A stretch of 8,255 nucleotides of DNA from Solobacterium sp. UBA636 (GTDB lineage Bacteria > Bacillota_I > Bacilli_A > Erysipelotrichales > Erysipelotrichaceae): positions 1 to 8,255 of the forward strand of contig DBOW01000134.1 in assembly GCA_002299675.1 (NCBI GenBank), read 5' to 3'. Below the pieces are notes generated by a model. It saw nothing but the letters and a program-made list of their open reading frames with translations. It was not told the origin of the DNA and searched no databases. Every line of letters starts with the position of its first letter. Position 1 is the stretch's first letter. Position numbers and translations under genes: made by a program. Of the stretch, positions 5,794 to 8,255 are shown in pieces.

Positions 5794-6927
5794 TCATTTT
5801 TCTGAAAATTCTTTCAGTATTACTCCTATAGCTTTCTTTTTATCCATACCCTCAATAATCAGCCGGTTGATATCTCTAAGCGCTCTTCCAAAATTCTCAC
5901 CAGGCTTAATGTTCCTTCTTAAAAGCTCATCGCCACTGACAAGATTAAGCTTAATCTTGTCAATATTCTCAAGATAGCTGTTCACTTTAACCTTTTCATC
6001 CGCACTTAAAATATAGACAAAATCATCAAAACTGTCCTTCAGATATCTTTCAGTAAACAAAGTTCGATTATTAATCAATTCATATAATTCGTAGTATCTC
6101 TTAACATAAGCTTTAAGCTCCCGGTTATTAGAAAAAGCTTCAATAAAATCTAAGCCATTATCCAGTGCAAGTAACAGAACCATAAAATAGTATTTATTAT
6201 CAGCATTTATCCTGTTACTCTCATATTTCATTAAACAGCTTAAATTATTAACCCCCTTAAACCAGACATCCTTCTGATTCATTTCCTTCAGACATTCAAA
6301 AAAGATTTCCGCCCTTTCCGCCTTAAGCAGAGCTTTCTTAAGTTCCTCTTCTATTCTTTCTCTTGATAAAACAAAGGTATCAATACCCTTGCACAGCTCA
6401 ACTGTTCTTTCGTCAATTTTAAAACCGAATCTGGATGCAAACTGTGCAGCTCTATATACTCTTAAAGGATCTTCCACAAAGCTTACATCATTGACATGCC
6501 GTATAATTCCCTTATTCAGGTCATCAGTGCCATTAAAATAATCCAGTATTTCATGGCTCAGTACATCCATCATGAGGGCATTGATAGTAAAATCCCTCCT
6601 GAGTGCCGCATTCTTATAGCCCATGTCAGGATCAACGCTGATTTCAAAATCCCTGTGACCAGTACCCAGTACTTTTTCACTCCGCGGCAGAGCTACTTCA
6701 ATGTCCTCATGCCTTAGGGCATAGATGCCAAAAGACCTGCCATAATAGTCCACTTCGCCTATTTCATTCAATATGGCGACAAGGTCTTTTTCAGCTATGC
6801 CGTGTACTTCTATGTCAATATCCTTGTTGGGAATGTTTAAAAGGAGGTCTCTTACATAACCTCCTACATAAAAGGCCCGTCCGCCTTTTTCTTTTACTTT
6901 TGAAGCCAAGAGTATATCTTTGTTCAC
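5794..6927 (-). CDS. cca: CCA-adding tRNA nucleotidyltransferase (class II)
   Basis: This cytoplasmic enzyme builds or repairs the CCA end of tRNAs from CTP and ATP, without a nucleic-acid template. The N-terminal nucleotidyltransferase head has the phosphate-grip GGYVRD (22-27), metal-binding DID (D36, D38) and RRDFTINAL (110-118). The neck has VEDPLRVYRAAQFASRFGF (151-169) and SRERIEEEL (188-196), which belong to the nucleotide-selecting region. The C-terminal body is helical and ends in a GDELLRRNIKPGENFGRAL segment (332-350), typical of the family tail. At 377 residues it is close to normal length for a bacterial class II enzyme. The start is GTG 6925-6927, with AGGA seven bases upstream, and one base separates it from the previous gene. 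A-adding and poly(A) polymerase relatives look alike, so CCA addition is the best but not the only reading. Confidence 0.93.
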   Translation of the reverse strand: MNKDILLASKVKEKGGRAFYVGGYVRDLLLNIPNKDIDIEVHGIAEKDLVAILNEIGEVDYYGRSFGIYALRHEDIEVALPRSEKVLGTGHRDFEISVDPDMGYKNAALRRDFTINALMMDVLSHEILDYFNGTDDLNKGIIRHVNDVSFVEDPLRVYRAAQFASRFGFKIDERTVELCKGIDTFVLSRERIEEELKKALLKAERAEIFFECLKEMNQKDVWFKGVNNLSCLMKYESNRINADNKYYFMVLLLALDNGLDFIEAFSNNRELKAYVKRYYELYELINNRTLFTERYLKDSFDDFVYILSADEKVKVNSYLENIDKIKLNLVSGDELLRRNIKPGENFGRALRDINRLIIEGMDKKKAIGVILKEFSEK

Positions 6928-6928
6928 T

Positions 6929-7123
6929 TTAATGTCCTGTAATTCTTAAAATCAGGCTGCCGCTTAAATAGGCAAGGGAAAAGGCAATCATAATATAAAG
7001 AAGCTGTGACTTTGCGACACTTCCCTGTTTGACAAAGCGATTAAAATCAAGAGCGCTCAGGGCATAAAGAGAGGCTACAAAGCAGATAAGATAGATAGAA
7101 ATCATATAGATGTTTTCAAACAC
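6929..7123 (-). CDS. DUF1146 (YwzB-like) small membrane protein
   Basis: This 64-residue protein has two hydrophobic helices (about 5-26 and 40-60) joined by a short polar segment, LDFNRFVKQGSVAKSQ. The pattern ALSALDF...FVKQG...QLLYIMIAFSLAYLSG matches the DUF1146/YwzB family of small Bacillota membrane proteins, whose function is unknown to me. It is slightly shorter than usual (about 70-80). The start is GTG 7121-7123, preceded by a very strong GGGAGG at eight bases, so this small gene is clearly meant to be translated. It overlaps the end of the upstream amidohydrolase-like gene by 8 bases and ends one base before cca. Confidence 0.82.
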   Translation of the reverse strand: MFENIYMISIYLICFVASLYALSALDFNRFVKQGSVAKSQLLYIMIAFSLAYLSGSLILRITGH

Positions 7124-7760
7124 TGATCTTTCCTCCCTGAAATTTAAATACCATCTTCATATTATCATCAAAACAGACAAAGTCACTTCTTTTGCCTTTT
7201 ACTAAAGAAGCCCGGTCTTTTTCATCTTTAAATAATCGAAATTCATTGCCTCCGGCAATGGCATACATATCATTTAAAGGTACATTCAGTTCTTTCAGTA
7301 TTTTAAGTCCCTCATATTTGTTGTCAAGGAACATCAGCTTGTCTTTCTTGAGCAGTTTAAGACAGATTTTAAGTACCGATTTATCCATTATAAGCGGATT
7401 GATAAAGACATACTTATCTTCATTAAAAGCTCTGTTTACCAGGCCATTTCCTTCTTTATTAAATTCCATGCCGTTGAAAAGATCATAGATTCCATCATAA
7501 TCCTGAGCTGTTTCGCTGTTTATGAACATTGGTTTATCTTCTTCTCTTTTGTTGAGTGTAAAGGAATGTTTATCTTCAAAGAAAGGAAGAATGATTCTTC
7601 CTTCCAGATTTACTTTATAGGCCTTTATATTTTCTTTTATTTTACTGGCATGGGGAAAAATATCAAGTACTCTTTCTTCATCAGCCAGGATAGCTCCATC
7701 TTCATAGAGTCTGGTATTGTCGACTACTATTTTCCCGTGCAGAAACAGATACTCAGCCAT
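7116..7760 (-). CDS. Shrunken amidohydrolase-like protein, probably inactive (NagA-type ends)
   Basis: This 214-residue protein keeps the two ends of a metal-dependent amidohydrolase but little of the barrel between. Residues 1-60 look like the N-terminal beta-sandwich strand set (YLFLHGKIVVDN...EDGAILADEERVLDIFP...VNLEGRIILP). Residues 59-67, PFFEDKHSF, sit where active relatives have PGFIDxHxHG, so the second metal-binding His is F67. Residues 150-214 (GLKILKELNVPLNDMYAIAGGNEFRLF...LVKGKRSDFVCFD...FKFQGGKISV) match the C-terminal region of NagA-like enzymes, where NPA is expected in place of GGN. NagA is normally about 380 residues, so some 170 are missing, including most catalytic positions. 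The frame is intact, with 8-base overlaps at both ends, so this looks like a maintained small protein rather than fresh decay. The family link is by eye and moderate. Confidence 0.65.
   Translation of the reverse strand: MAEYLFLHGKIVVDNTRLYEDGAILADEERVLDIFPHASKIKENIKAYKVNLEGRIILPFFEDKHSFTLNKREEDKPMFINSETAQDYDGIYDLFNGMEFNKEGNGLVNRAFNEDKYVFINPLIMDKSVLKICLKLLKKDKLMFLDNKYEGLKILKELNVPLNDMYAIAGGNEFRLFKDEKDRASLVKGKRSDFVCFDDNMKMVFKFQGGKISV
7132..7137 (-). promoter_or_regulatory. Strong ribosome binding site for the DUF1146 gene (supports its GTG start)
   Basis: GGGAGG, followed by AAAGATCA and then GTG, is the best-spaced Shine-Dalgarno of the upstream block. It lies inside the last codons of the amidohydrolase-like gene, supporting both the GTG start and translation of this small ORF. 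Confidence 0.7.
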
Positions 7761-8255
7761 TTAGTGCCCCCGCAATACCTGGCAGCAGCTGTTTCTTTCT
7801 GGAAACCAGATGATTGACGAAGCTGTTGTCATCCATCTTCGCAAAGGCTTTCTCAATCAGATCGGAACGCTTGCCGGCATAAAGAAGATATGAACCGGAA
7901 CCAAATGGATCGGTCAGCATAATAGCCATCAGATCATAGCCGGAGTTTGTACAGCTTTCTTCCAGATGCTGCATGATGGCATTTTTAACCGACTTATATT
8001 CTTCATAGCTTTTGCAGACAGCCTGCGAAAGACCAACCTTAAGTCCATGAACATCAAATTCTTTGAAGTCATCACTCACAATATCAATAGCTTTCTTGGT
8101 AGTCAGCGAGGCAGCTGCCTGTATTAGGCCCTTGTTCAGTTCAGATGGTTTGACATTACAGATTTTCTGCAGCTTCCTGGCTGTTTCAACATCAAACTTG
8201 GTGGTTGTCGGTGACTTAAAGTTCATTGTATCGGCTACAATGCCGCCAAGTAACA
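7753..8255 (-). CDS. ppaC: Manganese-dependent inorganic pyrophosphatase, C-terminal part (5' end outside the window)
   Basis: This cytoplasmic family II pyrophosphatase splits pyrophosphate to phosphate and so pulls biosynthetic reactions forward. The window holds about the last 167 codons. The frame stays open from ATG 8224-8226 to the window edge, reading LLGGIVADTMNFKSPTTT, which is the conserved end of the DHH domain, so that ATG is internal and not the start. The DHHA2 domain follows, with the nucleotide- and phosphate-binding features LTDPFGSGSYLLYAG (about 104-118, counting from that ATG) and the near-terminal SRKKQLLPGIAGAL, whose SRKKQ is the diagnostic substrate-binding motif. Family II enzymes run about 310 residues, or longer when CBS domains are inserted; which form this is cannot be seen. 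Its last codons overlap the next gene by 8 bases (ATGGCTGA). Confidence 0.93.
   Translation of the reverse strand, partial: LLGGIVADTMNFKSPTTTKFDVETARKLQKICNVKPSELNKGLIQAAASLTTKKAIDIVSDDFKEFDVHGLKVGLSQAVCKSYEEYKSVKNAIMQHLEESCTNSGYDLMAIMLTDPFGSGSYLLYAGKRSDLIEKAFAKMDDNSFVNHLVSRKKQLLPGIAGALNG

Noticed and set aside
8224..8226. ATG as the start of a 157-residue DHHA2-only protein
   Set aside because: The frame stays open upstream to the window edge and encodes the conserved LLGGIVADT of family II pyrophosphatases, so the ATG is internal.
1..8255. CRISPR arrays, insertion sequences, tRNA/rRNA genes, phage or defence genes
   Set aside because: No regularly spaced repeats, transposase-like proteins, terminal repeats or RNA gene sequences were seen on either strand; the region reads as core metabolism and transport.

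Overview
This 8.3 kb window is AT-rich and codes on one strand only: every gene I can support is on the minus strand, so reading from the high-coordinate end follows transcription. The gene content points to a low-GC Gram-positive bacterium (Bacillota). It has a T-box leader, a lipoprotein-type substrate-binding protein, a manganese-type pyrophosphatase, a DUF1146/YwzB-like membrane protein and strong AGGAGG-like ribosome binding sites. I would guess an Erysipelotrichia-type gut bacterium, but that placement is an impression from protein style, not proof. UGG codes Trp and no gene has an internal UGA, so the standard code applies.

Upstream block (8255 down to 5794): the 3' part of ppaC, a shrunken amidohydrolase-like protein, a 64-residue DUF1146-type membrane protein and a CCA-adding enzyme. 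They overlap by 8, 8 and -1 bases, so this is one translationally coupled unit. Two of the four start with GTG.

Middle (5793 down to 5470): a 324-base gene-free stretch. It holds a 10-bp inverted repeat, a good -35/-10 promoter with a 17-base spacer, and a complete T-box leader (Stem I, Stem III, T-box/antiterminator, competing terminator). The leader controls an ABC importer of the TrpXYZ type: lipoprotein, membrane permease, ATPase. The leader's tRNA acceptor-pairing bulge is UGGU, and the likely specifier region does not clearly read UGG, so the sensed amino acid may be Phe or Val rather than Trp.

Downstream part of the same unit (4482 down to 1): after an attenuating hairpin come permease and ATPase, then a PPC/DUF296 protein one base after the ATPase. 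A second hairpin follows, then an unusual fusion of a FUSC-type membrane domain to a HAD domain that has lost its catalytic aspartates. Twelve bases on is an ordinary, apparently active Cof-type HAD phosphatase that runs off the window. A plausible reading is that amino-acid starvation, sensed by uncharged tRNA, raises import, while the PPC and FUSC/HAD genes are co-expressed at a lower level through the two leaky hairpins.

The items most worth a second look are the FUSC-pseudo-HAD fusion next to an intact HAD, the T-box with an uncertain specifier, and the dead-looking amidohydrolase kept inside a housekeeping operon.
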